From contig CAYHHE010000001.1 in assembly GCA_964356295.1 (NCBI GenBank), forward strand, positions 1 to 64,000: a stretch of DNA of 64,000 nt. Reading direction: 5' to 3'. A program made the translations under genes and the position numbers. Below, piece after piece: positions 47,101 through 55,232 of the stretch. The stretch is from CAVQGZ01 sp964356295. Its GTDB lineage: Bacteria > Actinomycetota > Actinomycetes > Jiangellales > Jiangellaceae. The notes under the pieces were generated by a model, which did no database searches, had not been told where the DNA came from, and saw nothing but the letters and a program-made list of their open reading frames with translations. The first letter of the stretch is position 1. Every line of letters begins with the position of its first letter.

Positions 47101-47538
47101 GTGTCACAGACCGCCGGGGCTGCCGGCCGTCATGGCGAGTTGGCGCAGCGCATGGGCTTCCGTGCCGGCCAGGTCGTCCAGGAACTCGGGTGGGACGAAG
47201 ACTGCGACGACGACATCCGGCTGGCCATCGAGGCCGCCACCGGTACCGAGCTGGTCGGGGACGAGCACGAGGAGGTCGCCGACGCGGTCGTGCTGTGGTG
47301 GCGGGACGGTGACGGCGACCTGGTCGACGCCCTCGTCGACGCTCTGACCGATCTCGGTGAGGGCGGTCCGGTGTGGCTGCTCACGCCCAAGATCGGGCGT
47401 GACGGGTTCGTGGATGCCACCGACGTCGCAGACGCCGCGCCCACTGCCGGGCTGACGACGACCACCACCGTCCCGCTCACCGAACGGTGGTCGGCCATCA
47501 AGCTGGTGTCCCCGAAGGCCGCACGTGCCCGGCGCTGA
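47101..47538 (+). CDS. DUF3052 family protein
   Basis: A 145-residue acidic protein: LAQRMGFRAGQVVQELGWDED followed by DIRLAIEAATGTELV, and VWLLTPKIGRDGFVDATDV, all typical of DUF3052. The family is found next to aceE in Streptomyces and relatives; function unknown. GTG start behind CGAAGGAGGCGACG. Overlaps the following peroxiredoxin gene by 14 bp. Confidence 0.9.
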   Translation: MSQTAGAAGRHGELAQRMGFRAGQVVQELGWDEDCDDDIRLAIEAATGTELVGDEHEEVADAVVLWWRDGDGDLVDALVDALTDLGEGGPVWLLTPKIGRDGFVDATDVADAAPTAGLTTTTTVPLTERWSAIKLVSPKAARARR

Positions 47539-48019
47539 GGTGCTCACCCCCCGCAGCGAGCCGCTGCAGGTGGGTGAGGTCGCCCCAGACTTCGTGCTTC
47601 CCGACGGGGACCGCAGACCTGTCCGGCTCAGCGAGTACGCCGGCTCCCGCTTGGCCGTCGTGGTCTTCTACTCCTGGGCTTTCACCAGCGTGTGCACCTC
47701 CGAGCTGTGCGCGATCCGCGACCGGCTACCCGAGCTGAGCAACGAACGGTCGGTGACCCTGGCCGTGTCGTGCGACGCCACGGCCACGCTGGGCGCGTTG
47801 GCCCGCGCGGAGGGCTACGAGTTCCCGCTGCTCAGTGACCACTGGCCGCATGGAGCCGTGTGCTCGGCCTTCGGCGTCTTCGACCCCACGATCGGCGCAG
47901 CCCTGCGCGGCACCTTCATCCTCGACAGCGACCGGGTCGTGCGCTGGACGGTGGTGAACGCCGTACCCGATGCCCGCGAGATCGACGACTTCGTCCGCGC
48001 GCTCGCCCAGATCGCCTGA
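47525..48019 (+). CDS. AhpE-type peroxiredoxin
   Basis: A 164-residue thioredoxin-fold peroxiredoxin that reduces peroxides. The peroxidatic Cys is in YSWAFTSVCTSELCAIRD; a second Cys follows four residues later and a third near GAVCSAFGVFD. PDFVLPDGDRRPVRLSEYAG is the family N-terminal strand. Position after DUF3052 matches AhpE-like genes in actinomycetes. GTG start inside the end of DUF3052 implies translational coupling. Confidence 0.9.
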   Translation: MPGAEVLTPRSEPLQVGEVAPDFVLPDGDRRPVRLSEYAGSRLAVVVFYSWAFTSVCTSELCAIRDRLPELSNERSVTLAVSCDATATLGALARAEGYEFPLLSDHWPHGAVCSAFGVFDPTIGAALRGTFILDSDRVVRWTVVNAVPDAREIDDFVRALAQIA

Positions 48020-48024
48020 TCCGA

Positions 48025-48045
48025 GCGCCGGCCCGGGACCGGCGC
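48025..48045. terminator. candidate bidirectional terminator hairpin
   Basis: GCGCCGG (48025-48031) pairs with CCGGCGC (48039-48045) around a 7-nt loop, exactly in the 28-bp gap between the convergent peroxiredoxin and cupin genes. No T-run, as is common in actinomycetes. Confidence 0.5.
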
Positions 48046-48047
48046 AG

Positions 48048-48401
48048 TCAGCGTCGGGTCTCCTTGACGAAGTCCGCCGGCAGGTCCGGCGGGGCGAACG
48101 CGGTGAGGATCGTCACCGGAAGGCTGCCGCTGTTGGCGAAGCCGTGGCTGACCCCCTTCGGGACGAAGAGCACCGTGCCCGCGGAGACCTGGTGGTGCTC
48201 CCCGTCGACGGTGATGTCGATCGGCCAGCCGGTGAGGAACACGACGAGCTGGTCGGCGTCCGCGTGAGTGACGGACCCGGTCTCCTCCCCAGGCTCCAGC
48301 GTCATCGCCGCCAGCTGCATCGCCTCGCCGGTTGCCAGGACGCGCAGGTAGGCCGGGCCGAGTGCCGAGACCTTCTCAGCCGTGGTGAGGTAGCCGGTCA
48401 T
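48048..48401 (-). CDS. cupin-domain protein
   Basis: A 117-residue single-domain cupin. Metal-binding pattern is partly kept: THADADQLVVFLTG for motif 1 and PKGVSHGFANSGSLP for motif 2. Starts at ATG behind GGGAAGGAGCAATC; the 35 upstream open codons are excluded by this site. Substrate or ligand unknown. It is divergent from the alpha-hydroxyacid oxidase, with 113 bp between. Confidence 0.85.
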   Translation of the reverse strand: MTGYLTTAEKVSALGPAYLRVLATGEAMQLAAMTLEPGEETGSVTHADADQLVVFLTGWPIDITVDGEHHQVSAGTVLFVPKGVSHGFANSGSLPVTILTAFAPPDLPADFVKETRR

Positions 48402-48500
48402 GATTGCTCCTTCCCGTCCGCGTGAGGTCGCGGGACGACCGCAGCCTCTCACCGGCCGCGATCGGTGACCACGGCCGGAGGACCCGAACCTGTGACCTCC

Positions 48501-48506
48501 TAGCAT
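48501..48506 (+). promoter_or_regulatory. candidate -10 box of alpha-hydroxyacid oxidase (leaderless)
   Basis: TAGCAT ends 8 nt before the GTG start at 48515. No Shine-Dalgarno lies between, so the mRNA is probably leaderless. Confidence 0.45.
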
Positions 48507-48514
48507 CGCCGCTC

Positions 48515-49573
48515 GTGACAGACCCGATCACCGTCGAGGACTACGAGCGCCTGGCGGCACAGCGACTGCATCCGGGCCCGCTGGCCTACTACGCCGGTGG
48601 GGCCGGGGACGAGCGCACGCTCGTCGACAACGTGACGGCCTGGCGACGCCGACGGCTGCGTCCACGGGTGCTCGTCGACGTCGGGTCGGTGACGACCGCG
48701 ACCACGGTGCTGGGTATCTCGGTGTCGATGCCCGTCCTGGTCGGCCCGGTCGCGCTTCAGCGGATGGCGCACCCGGACGCGGAGCCCGGCATGGCACGGG
48801 CCGCGTCGGCCGCCGGCACGATCATGACGCTGTCCACCCTGGCCACCTCGTCGGCTGCCGAGGTGGCCGCTGCGGCGCCCGGTGCCCCTCGCTGGTACCA
48901 GCTCTACGTCACCCGGGACCGCTCGGTGTCGCAGTCGCTGGTCGAGCAGGCTGTCGAGCACGGCTACCGAGCCGTCGTCCTGACCGTCGACGCGCCGGTT
49001 CCTGGACGTCGCGACCGCGACCGTCGCGCCGGGTTCCGGGTGCCTGACGGGATCGACATGCCGGCCGTGTCCGCGGCTCTGGGGCGATCGAGCGGCATCA
49101 CCACTGCGGACTTCTTCTCCATGGTCGACCCCAGGCTCACCTGGGCCGACATCGAGCAGCTCGTCGCGGCGTGCCCACTGCCGGTCCTGCTGAAGGGCAT
49201 CCAGACCGGCCAGGACGCTCGGCTGGCCGCTGAGCACGGGGTGGCGGGCGTGGTGGTGTCCAACCACGGAGGTCGACAGCTCGACGGTGTGACCGCGACG
49301 GCGGACGTGCTCGCCGAGGTGGTCGAGGCGGTGGACGGACGCGTGGAGGTGCTTGTGGACGGCGGAGTGCGCCGAGGGGTCGACGTCGTCGTGGCCCTGG
49401 CCCTCGGCGCCCGGGCGGTTCTCCTCGGGCGTCCCGCGCTGTGGGGGCTCACCGTCGGTGGCGAGCAGGGAGCCCGCGACGTGCTGCGCATCCTGGCCGA
49501 GGAGGTCGAGAACGCCCTCGCTCTGCTCGGCTGCCCATCCCCGGCTGCGGTCACCCGAGCTCACCTGGACTGA
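48515..49573 (+). CDS. FMN-dependent alpha-hydroxyacid oxidase/dehydrogenase
   Basis: A 352-residue TIM-barrel flavoenzyme of the glycolate oxidase/lactate oxidase family. It shows YYAGGAGDERTLVDN at the N-terminus, PVLVGPVALQRMAHPDAE, WYQLYVTRD, the Lys in LKGIQT, the catalytic His-Arg pair in SNHGGRQLDG and the FMN phosphate site DGGVRRGVDVV. It oxidises a small 2-hydroxyacid; lactate, glycolate or mandelate cannot be distinguished. GTG start with a TANNNT box 8 nt upstream. Confidence 0.9.
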   Translation: MTDPITVEDYERLAAQRLHPGPLAYYAGGAGDERTLVDNVTAWRRRRLRPRVLVDVGSVTTATTVLGISVSMPVLVGPVALQRMAHPDAEPGMARAASAAGTIMTLSTLATSSAAEVAAAAPGAPRWYQLYVTRDRSVSQSLVEQAVEHGYRAVVLTVDAPVPGRRDRDRRAGFRVPDGIDMPAVSAALGRSSGITTADFFSMVDPRLTWADIEQLVAACPLPVLLKGIQTGQDARLAAEHGVAGVVVSNHGGRQLDGVTATADVLAEVVEAVDGRVEVLVDGGVRRGVDVVVALALGARAVLLGRPALWGLTVGGEQGARDVLRILAEEVENALALLGCPSPAAVTRAHLD

Positions 49574-49608
49574 CGCGGCGGCGGGCCCGCGTCTGACAAG
49601 CACGTCCC

Positions 49609-50394
49609 TCAGCCGATCGGGCCCCTCTCGGTGGGGTGCGCCGGGTCGTCGAGGAAGGTCCCGACGATCCCGTGCAGTGCCCCCAGCCCGTAGGCGATTT
49701 CCAGGTTCGCCTCGGTCAGCACCTCCTCGGGCGGCCCGGAGGCGAGCACCCGCCCGTTCATGAGAAGCACGTGGTCGGCGGCGCGCGCCTCGCTCAGGTC
49801 GTGGGTGGTGAGCACGACCGAGCACCCACGATGGCGCTCGCTGTGGATCAGCCGGTCGATGGTGCGTGCCGACACCAGGTCCAGGCCGGTCAGCGGCTCG
49901 TCCAGCAGCAGGATCTCGTGGCTCTGCGCGATGCCCTGGGCGACGTACACGCGCTGCCGCTGCCCCCCGGACACCTCGGTGAGGTGTCGATGTGCCAGGC
50001 CGGTGATGTCCAGGCGGTCCATCGCCTCCTGCACGCACCGGCGGTCCTCGTCGTTGCGGCGCCGCCACAGCCCCAGCCGGGGGTAGCGACCCATGCCCAC
50101 CGCCTCGGCAACCGTCAGCGGGGTCCCCACGGGGACGGTGAGCGACTGCAGCACGTAGCTCACCTTGGACCGGGCCCCCTGCGGCGTCGTCCCCAGCACC
50201 TGGAGTGCCCCCTCGGCCGGCTCGATCAAGCCGGCCAGGGCGTGCAGCACGCTGGACTTGCCGGAGCCGTTCGGCCCGATGACGGCGGTGACGCACCGGG
50301 ACGGGATGACGAACGAGGACGCCCCCACGGCCACGTGGTGTCCGTAGGCCAGCAGGAGCCCGTCCGCTCTCGCGGCGACCGCGGGCCCGCTCAT
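49609..50394 (-). CDS. zinc/manganese-type ABC transporter ATP-binding protein
   Basis: A 261-residue ATPase of the ZnuC/MntB family: Walker A GPNGSGKSS, Q-loop VLQSLTVPVG, signature VSGGQRQRVYVAQG, Walker B EILLLDEPLTGLD, H-loop LTTHDLSEA. The ATG overlaps the permease stop (ATGA), so permease and ATPase are coupled. The open frame farther upstream is a shadow of the permease gene. The metal is not determinable; a Zur regulator gene lies 12 kb away. Confidence 0.88.
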   Translation of the reverse strand: MSGPAVAARADGLLLAYGHHVAVGASSFVIPSRCVTAVIGPNGSGKSSVLHALAGLIEPAEGALQVLGTTPQGARSKVSYVLQSLTVPVGTPLTVAEAVGMGRYPRLGLWRRRNDEDRRCVQEAMDRLDITGLAHRHLTEVSGGQRQRVYVAQGIAQSHEILLLDEPLTGLDLVSARTIDRLIHSERHRGCSVVLTTHDLSEARAADHVLLMNGRVLASGPPEEVLTEANLEIAYGLGALHGIVGTFLDDPAHPTERGPIG

Positions 50395-51251
50395 CCGGGG
50401 GGTTCCTCGACGCCTGCACGCACGGCTGACCGGCGCCACCAGCCCACCGTCCGGGTCAGGGCCAGGGTGAGGAAGAACAGCACGATCGGCACCACAGCCA
50501 TGGTCGCCGACCCGGCGGTTCCCAGCCGGTAGCTCAGCGCGAGGCCCACAACGACCGACACGACTGCGATCGCGACAGACATGCCCATCATCGCCGGCAC
50601 CGTGCGGGCCACCAACGCGGCGGTGGCGGGCGGCCCGACGAGCAGCCCGAACGCCAGCAACGTACCCACGGACTGGTAGCTGCCGATGACGGCCGCGGCG
50701 ATCAGCGCGAGCAGCACCGCGTGAGTCAGTCCCGGGCGCATCCCGAGCGCCCGGGCCTTGCTGGCGTCGAAGCTGAGCGCCAGCATCGGCCGGTACAGCA
50801 TGATGCCGACACTCACCACGACCGCAGCGAGGGTCGCCTGCCCCACGAGAACCTCGCGCGTCACCCCGAGGGCGTCCCCGAACAGGATCGTGGTCAGACT
50901 GCCGGTGTAGCTCGTGCTGCGCGAGATGATCACGACGCCCAGGCCCAGCATGCCGATGAACAGCAGGCCGATGGCGGTGTCCTCCTTGAGCGCGGTCTGG
51001 CGGTGGATGAGCACGATCCCCAGCACCATGACCAGGGCCGCCACCGCGGCCCCGAGGAACGGCGGGAAGTCGAGCACGACGGCCGCGGCGATCCCCGGGA
51101 CGACGCCGTGCACGAACGCGTCGCCGAAGAAGCTCATGCCGCGCAGCACCAGCCAGGTCCCGACGACGGAGGCCGTGACGCCGGCGATGATCCCCCCGAG
51201 GAGAGCCCGCTGCTGGAACCCGAGCGCGAACGGCTCGATCCACCAGTCCAC
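50391..51251 (-). CDS. zinc/manganese-type ABC transporter permease (ABC-3 family)
   Basis: A 286-residue ABC-3 membrane protein with about eight hydrophobic segments. Typical features are the early FFGDAFVHGVVPGIAAAVVLDF and the central PMLALSFDASKARALGM followed by VGTLLAFGLLVGPPATA. GTG start without a clear Shine-Dalgarno. No substrate-binding lipoprotein gene precedes it; the next gene is a glycosyltransferase on the other strand. The binding protein must be elsewhere or lost. Confidence 0.88.
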   Translation of the reverse strand: MDWWIEPFALGFQQRALLGGIIAGVTASVVGTWLVLRGMSFFGDAFVHGVVPGIAAAVVLDFPPFLGAAVAALVMVLGIVLIHRQTALKEDTAIGLLFIGMLGLGVVIISRSTSYTGSLTTILFGDALGVTREVLVGQATLAAVVVSVGIMLYRPMLALSFDASKARALGMRPGLTHAVLLALIAAAVIGSYQSVGTLLAFGLLVGPPATAALVARTVPAMMGMSVAIAVVSVVVGLALSYRLGTAGSATMAVVPIVLFFLTLALTRTVGWWRRSAVRAGVEEPPG

Positions 51252-51271
51252 CGGCAGCTAGCCGGTGCCGA

Positions 51272-51287
51272 CGACGCCACGGCGTCG
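51272..51287. promoter_or_regulatory. short palindrome upstream of the metal ABC permease
   Basis: CGACGCC-AC-GGCGTCG, a perfect 7-bp inverted repeat 20 bp before the permease start. The same 158-bp region (51252-51409) has a second pair, CCGATCG (51330-51336) and CGATCGG (51354-51360). Either could be an operator; neither resembles the AT-centred Zur or MntR sites I know. Confidence 0.35.
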
Positions 51288-51409
51288 GAGGGTTCCCACC
51301 CGCACAGCCTAGGTCGACCGCAAGGATCTCCGATCGTTCACGTGACGTTTCTTCGATCGGATGGCGGAGGTCACCGTCGTGTCGGTTGATCGCGAGTTCA
51401 TGGGTCAAT

Positions 51410-52531
51410 GTGAAGGTCGCACTCGTCACGGAGTCGTTCCTGCCGCACGTGAACGGTGTCTCGAACTCGGTCTGTCGGGTTCTGGAGCACCTTGACCGGC
51501 GAGGGCACCACGCCCTCCTGGTAGCCCCGGGTCCCGCCCCCCTGAGCTATGCGGGCGCGTCCATCCACTCTGTGCCGTCGGTCCCGCTGCCGGGCTACCG
51601 GCAGGTCCGCGTCGCCCTGGCGCCCAGCAGGTCGGTCGCCGAGCTGCTGCGCGAGCATCGGCCCGACGTGGTGTACCTGGCGTCGCCCTTCATGCTCGGC
51701 TGGGCCGCCGCCAAGGCCGCCGAGGACCTCGATCTGCCCACCGTGGCGGTGTACCAGACGGACGTGGCCGGCTTCGCCGAGCGCTACCACCTGGGCCTCG
51801 CGCGGCGCATCGTGTGGCGACGGATCCGGTCGATCCATCGGCGCGCGGCACTGACCCTCGCCCCGTCCCGTCCCGCGCTTCGGGCCCTGGTCGAGCGTGG
51901 CGTCCCCCGGGTGGCGCTGTGGCAACGCGGGGTCGACACCGAGCGCTTCCACCCCCGCCATCGGGACGAGGAGCTGCGTCGACGACTGGCTCCGGCGGGG
52001 GAGGTCCTGGTGGGTTACCTGGGGCGGCTGGCCCAGGAGAAGCAGCTGGGGGACCTGCGCGTCCTGACCCGGCTCCGCGGCGTCCGCCTGGTCGTCATCG
52101 GGGACGGGCCTGAGCGGCGGCGCCTGGAGGGACTGCTCCCCGGGGCAGCCTTCCTGGGCTTCCTCGACGGGGAGCCCCTCTCCCGGGCGGTGGCCAGCCT
52201 GGACATCGCCGTCCACCCGGGGCCGCACGAGACGTTCTGCCAGGCCGTGCAGGAGTGCCTGGCCAGCGGCGTCCCCGTCGTGGCAGTCCGGGCCGGCGGG
52301 CCGGTCGACCTGATCCACCCCGGCGTGAACGGCCACCTGTACCCGCCGGGCAACCTCGACCGTTTCCGGCAGCTGGTCGGACGGCTCAGCGTCGACGTCG
52401 CCCATCGCGACCAGCTCGCGTCGGGAGCGCGCCCGTCGGTGCTGGGTCGCAGCTGGGACGCGCTCGGCGATGACCTGCTTGCCCACCTGGAGCGGGTGCG
52501 ACGGCCACGCCGCACCCCGGCAGCGGCCTGA
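51410..52531 (+). CDS. GT4-family glycosyltransferase (mannosyltransferase-like)
   Basis: A 373-residue GT-B glycosyltransferase. N-terminal VALVTESFLPHVNGVSNSV and the C-terminal nucleotide-sugar site PGPHETFCQAVQECLASGVP match the MgtA/PimB'-type GDP-mannose-dependent branch of GT4. It probably adds mannose to a lipid or glycolipid at the inner membrane face. GTG start of VKVALVTES; the eight codons before it are unsupported. The fused GT/SGNH gene follows after 7 bp. Confidence 0.87.
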   Translation: MKVALVTESFLPHVNGVSNSVCRVLEHLDRRGHHALLVAPGPAPLSYAGASIHSVPSVPLPGYRQVRVALAPSRSVAELLREHRPDVVYLASPFMLGWAAAKAAEDLDLPTVAVYQTDVAGFAERYHLGLARRIVWRRIRSIHRRAALTLAPSRPALRALVERGVPRVALWQRGVDTERFHPRHRDEELRRRLAPAGEVLVGYLGRLAQEKQLGDLRVLTRLRGVRLVVIGDGPERRRLEGLLPGAAFLGFLDGEPLSRAVASLDIAVHPGPHETFCQAVQECLASGVPVVAVRAGGPVDLIHPGVNGHLYPPGNLDRFRQLVGRLSVDVAHRDQLASGARPSVLGRSWDALGDDLLAHLERVRRPRRTPAAA

Positions 52532-52538
52532 TCAGACG

Positions 52539-54515
52539 ATGCGCATCGTCCACGTCGCCAACTTCTACGGACCGCGCTCGGGTGGGCTGCGCACGACGAT
52601 GCACGCCCTGGGGTCGGGGTACCGGGCCGCCGGCCACGACCCCGTGATGGTCGTGCCCGGACCGCACTACCGAGTGCAGGAGACCGCCCACGGACGGCGG
52701 ATCACCGTGCCGGGACGTCTGGTGCCCGGCATGGGCGGCTACCGGGTGATCACCGAGCTGGGGGCGCTGCGCAGGCTGCTCGACCAGCTCGACCCGGACC
52801 GGCTGGAGGTCAGTGACCGGAGCACGCTTCGCGGGCTTGGCCGATGGGCCGCCCAGCGGGGGGTTCCCTCGCTGATGTGGGCGCACGAACGTCTCGACGG
52901 GGTGCTCCGGTCGACCGTCCTGCCCACCGATCTCGGTGCGAGCATGGCCACCGCGGTGGCGGACCGGCTCAATCGGGCCTCGGCTGCCGCGTTCGACCGG
53001 GTGCTGTGCACGACGCAGTTCGCCGCCGAGGAGTTCGCCCGCATCAGTGCCGGCAACCTCGAGAGGGTCTCGCTCGGGGTCGACCTCGAGCACTTCTCGC
53101 CCTCCCGCCGGGACCCGGAGCTGCGACGGCGACTGGCAGCGCAGGACGAGCTGCTCGTGGTGCTCTGCTCGCGGCTGTCCCCGGAGAAGCGCCCCGAGCT
53201 GGCCCTGGAGTCGCTGGCCTCGTTGCGCCGGGCAGGGGTCAACGCCCGCCTGGTGGTCGCCGGGACGGGTCCGCGGGAGCCTCTGCTGCGCGAGATGGCA
53301 CCCGACCTGCCGGTTGCGATGCTCGGGTTCGTCGCCGATCGCGCCGCTGTGGCGTCGCTGCTGGCCACCGCGGACGTCGTGGTCGCACCGGGCCCGATCG
53401 AGACGTTCGGGCTGGCCGCTCTGGAGTCCCTGGCCAGCGGCACCCCTGTGGTGGCCTCGCGTACGAGCGCCCTGGCGGAGGTGATCGGCCAGACGGCGGG
53501 GACCGGTGCGGTGGCCGATCCGACGGGACCCGCCCTGGCCGCAGCGGTCCTCGAGGTGCTGGCGATTCCGCAGCAGCAGCGACGCGACGCCGCACGACAG
53601 CGGGCTGAGGCGTTCCCCTGGTCGGCGACGGTCGCCACGATGCTGGCGCTGCACACGTCCCTGGCCTCGTCCCCGGCGCAGGGACGCGCCCCGCTGCCTC
53701 GGGCGCGCACCGCCGCGCTCGTGCGCGCCTCCTACGCCCGCACGTTGCTGGGCACGGACGCCGCCAGGGCCACCGGCGCTGGACCCCGCGTGTGCGCCCT
53801 GGGGGACAGCGTCACCCTGGGCGTGGGCGACCTGGTGGAGCCCGGCCAGCGTCCCGGGTGGGCCGCACACGTCGCCAGAGCGCTGGACGCCTCGGCGTTC
53901 GTCAACCTCGCCAGCCTCGGTGCCCGCGCCGCCGCCGTCGCCGACGAGCAGCTCGAACGAGCGCTGGAGTACCGACCCGAGCTGGTGCTTGTCTCTGCCG
54001 GCGGCAACGACGTGCTGCGCGGCGACCTCGACGGCCCCACCGTGGTCGAGGCCACCGCGCGCTACGTCCAGGCGCTGCAGGCGCGGGGGGCGATGGTGGT
54101 GATCTCGCGACTCCCGAACGCCGATCACGTGTCATGGCTGCCAGGGCGGCTGCGTCGGGTCCTGCAGCATCGGGTCCAGGTGGTGAACGGCGCGCTGGAG
54201 GCGGTCAGCGCACGCGCCGGCGTCCCCATGACCAGCATCACCACCCCGGGACCGACCGGGCCGACCATCGGCGCGCTCTGGCACGTCGACCGGATCCATC
54301 CCGGACCGCTGGGGCACCGACGCCTGGCCGAGGGCGCCGTGGTCGCGCTGGCTGGCCGGGGCTTCACCCAGGTCGCCGAGGTGTCCTCGGTGACCGCAGC
54401 CCCGCCTGGGGCGGCGTCCCAGATGGGCTGGTTGGTGCGCAACGGGACGCCCTGGCTGGTCAAGCGCAGCGTCGACCTGGCGCCCGCGCTGGGACGGCAG
54501 CTGCTGTCCGCCTGA
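52539..54515 (+). CDS. fusion of GT4 glycosyltransferase and SGNH/GDSL hydrolase
   Basis: A 658-residue protein. Residues 1 to about 390 form a GT-B glycosyltransferase (VHVANFYGPRSGGLRTTMHA; donor site PGPIETFGLAALESLASGTP). After a linker, about 420-600 form an SGNH hydrolase with block I GDSVTLGVGD, block III SAGGNDVL and block V DRIHPGPLGH. No frameshift or internal stop lies at the join. No signal peptide, so it should act in the cytoplasm, perhaps adding a sugar and editing an acyl or acetyl group on the same glycolipid; that is inference. ATG at 52539. Confidence 0.87.
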   Translation: MRIVHVANFYGPRSGGLRTTMHALGSGYRAAGHDPVMVVPGPHYRVQETAHGRRITVPGRLVPGMGGYRVITELGALRRLLDQLDPDRLEVSDRSTLRGLGRWAAQRGVPSLMWAHERLDGVLRSTVLPTDLGASMATAVADRLNRASAAAFDRVLCTTQFAAEEFARISAGNLERVSLGVDLEHFSPSRRDPELRRRLAAQDELLVVLCSRLSPEKRPELALESLASLRRAGVNARLVVAGTGPREPLLREMAPDLPVAMLGFVADRAAVASLLATADVVVAPGPIETFGLAALESLASGTPVVASRTSALAEVIGQTAGTGAVADPTGPALAAAVLEVLAIPQQQRRDAARQRAEAFPWSATVATMLALHTSLASSPAQGRAPLPRARTAALVRASYARTLLGTDAARATGAGPRVCALGDSVTLGVGDLVEPGQRPGWAAHVARALDASAFVNLASLGARAAAVADEQLERALEYRPELVLVSAGGNDVLRGDLDGPTVVEATARYVQALQARGAMVVISRLPNADHVSWLPGRLRRVLQHRVQVVNGALEAVSARAGVPMTSITTPGPTGPTIGALWHVDRIHPGPLGHRRLAEGAVVALAGRGFTQVAEVSSVTAAPPGAASQMGWLVRNGTPWLVKRSVDLAPALGRQLLSA

Positions 54516-54532
54516 CCTGCCTGGTCAGCACC

Positions 54533-55222
54533 TCAGACGTCGGTCACGCGCAGCCCCGCGTGCACCCGGTAGCGACGGTTCACCGCGATGAGGTTGGCCG
54601 TCATGGCCTCGACCTGCCTTGCGTTGCGCAACCTGCCCGCGTAGATGCCACGCATCCCCGGGATCAGCCCCACCAGATCCTGCACCAGGTCAGTGGCTTC
54701 CCGGTCGTCGCCGAGGACGAGCACGTCGGTGTCGAGGGTGCGGACCGCCGGGTCCTCCAGGAGCACCGCGGACACGTGGTGGAACGCAGCCACCACCCGA
54801 GCGTCGGGCAGCAGGGCCGCCGCCTGCTGGGCGGCGCTGCCTTCGGGGACGTCCAGGGCGAACGCGCCCTGGGAGTCGAAGCCGAGGGGGTTGACGCAGT
54901 CGATGACGACCTTCCCAGCCAGCGCGGCGGCGAGGTCGCGCAGCACGTCGGTGTGACCGGCGTAGGGGACAGCCACGATCACCACGTCCCCGGTGGCGGC
55001 GCAGCCGGCGTTGGCCATCCCGCGAACGCCGACCCCGAGTTCGGCGGCGACCCGAGTGGCGCGCTCCTCCTCCCGCGAGCCCACCACGACCGGCAGCCCG
55101 GCGCCTGCCAGTCGTCGGGCAAGCCCACGGCCCTGGGGACCGGTCCCGCCGAGGACGGCGAGCGTGCCGAACCGCTGCGGGGTTGGTGACGGGGCCGGGT
55201 GCGAGCCGGGCTGGGGGTGCAT
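54533..55222 (-). CDS. npdG: NADPH-dependent F420 reductase (F420H2:NADP oxidoreductase)
   Basis: A 229-residue enzyme moving hydride between F420 and NADP. N-terminal Rossmann loop LAVLGGTGPQGRGLARRLA, SREEERA for the NADP phosphate, and the family segments VPYAGHTDVL, VIDCVNPLGFD, ARVVAAFHHVSA and GLRVTDV. Start ATG behind GAAGGAGGACCC. FO synthase for making F420 lies 4.6 kb away. It is transcribed behind the CaiB-type gene with a 10-bp gap. Confidence 0.9.
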   Translation of the reverse strand: MHPQPGSHPAPSPTPQRFGTLAVLGGTGPQGRGLARRLAGAGLPVVVGSREEERATRVAAELGVGVRGMANAGCAATGDVVIVAVPYAGHTDVLRDLAAALAGKVVIDCVNPLGFDSQGAFALDVPEGSAAQQAAALLPDARVVAAFHHVSAVLLEDPAVRTLDTDVLVLGDDREATDLVQDLVGLIPGMRGIYAGRLRNARQVEAMTANLIAVNRRYRVHAGLRVTDV

Positions 55223-55232
55223 GGGTCCTCCT

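Noticed and set aside
51330..51360. Zur or MntR operator before the metal ABC permease
   Set aside because: The inverted pair CCGATCG/CGATCGG does not resemble the AT-centred consensus sites, and spacing is too wide.
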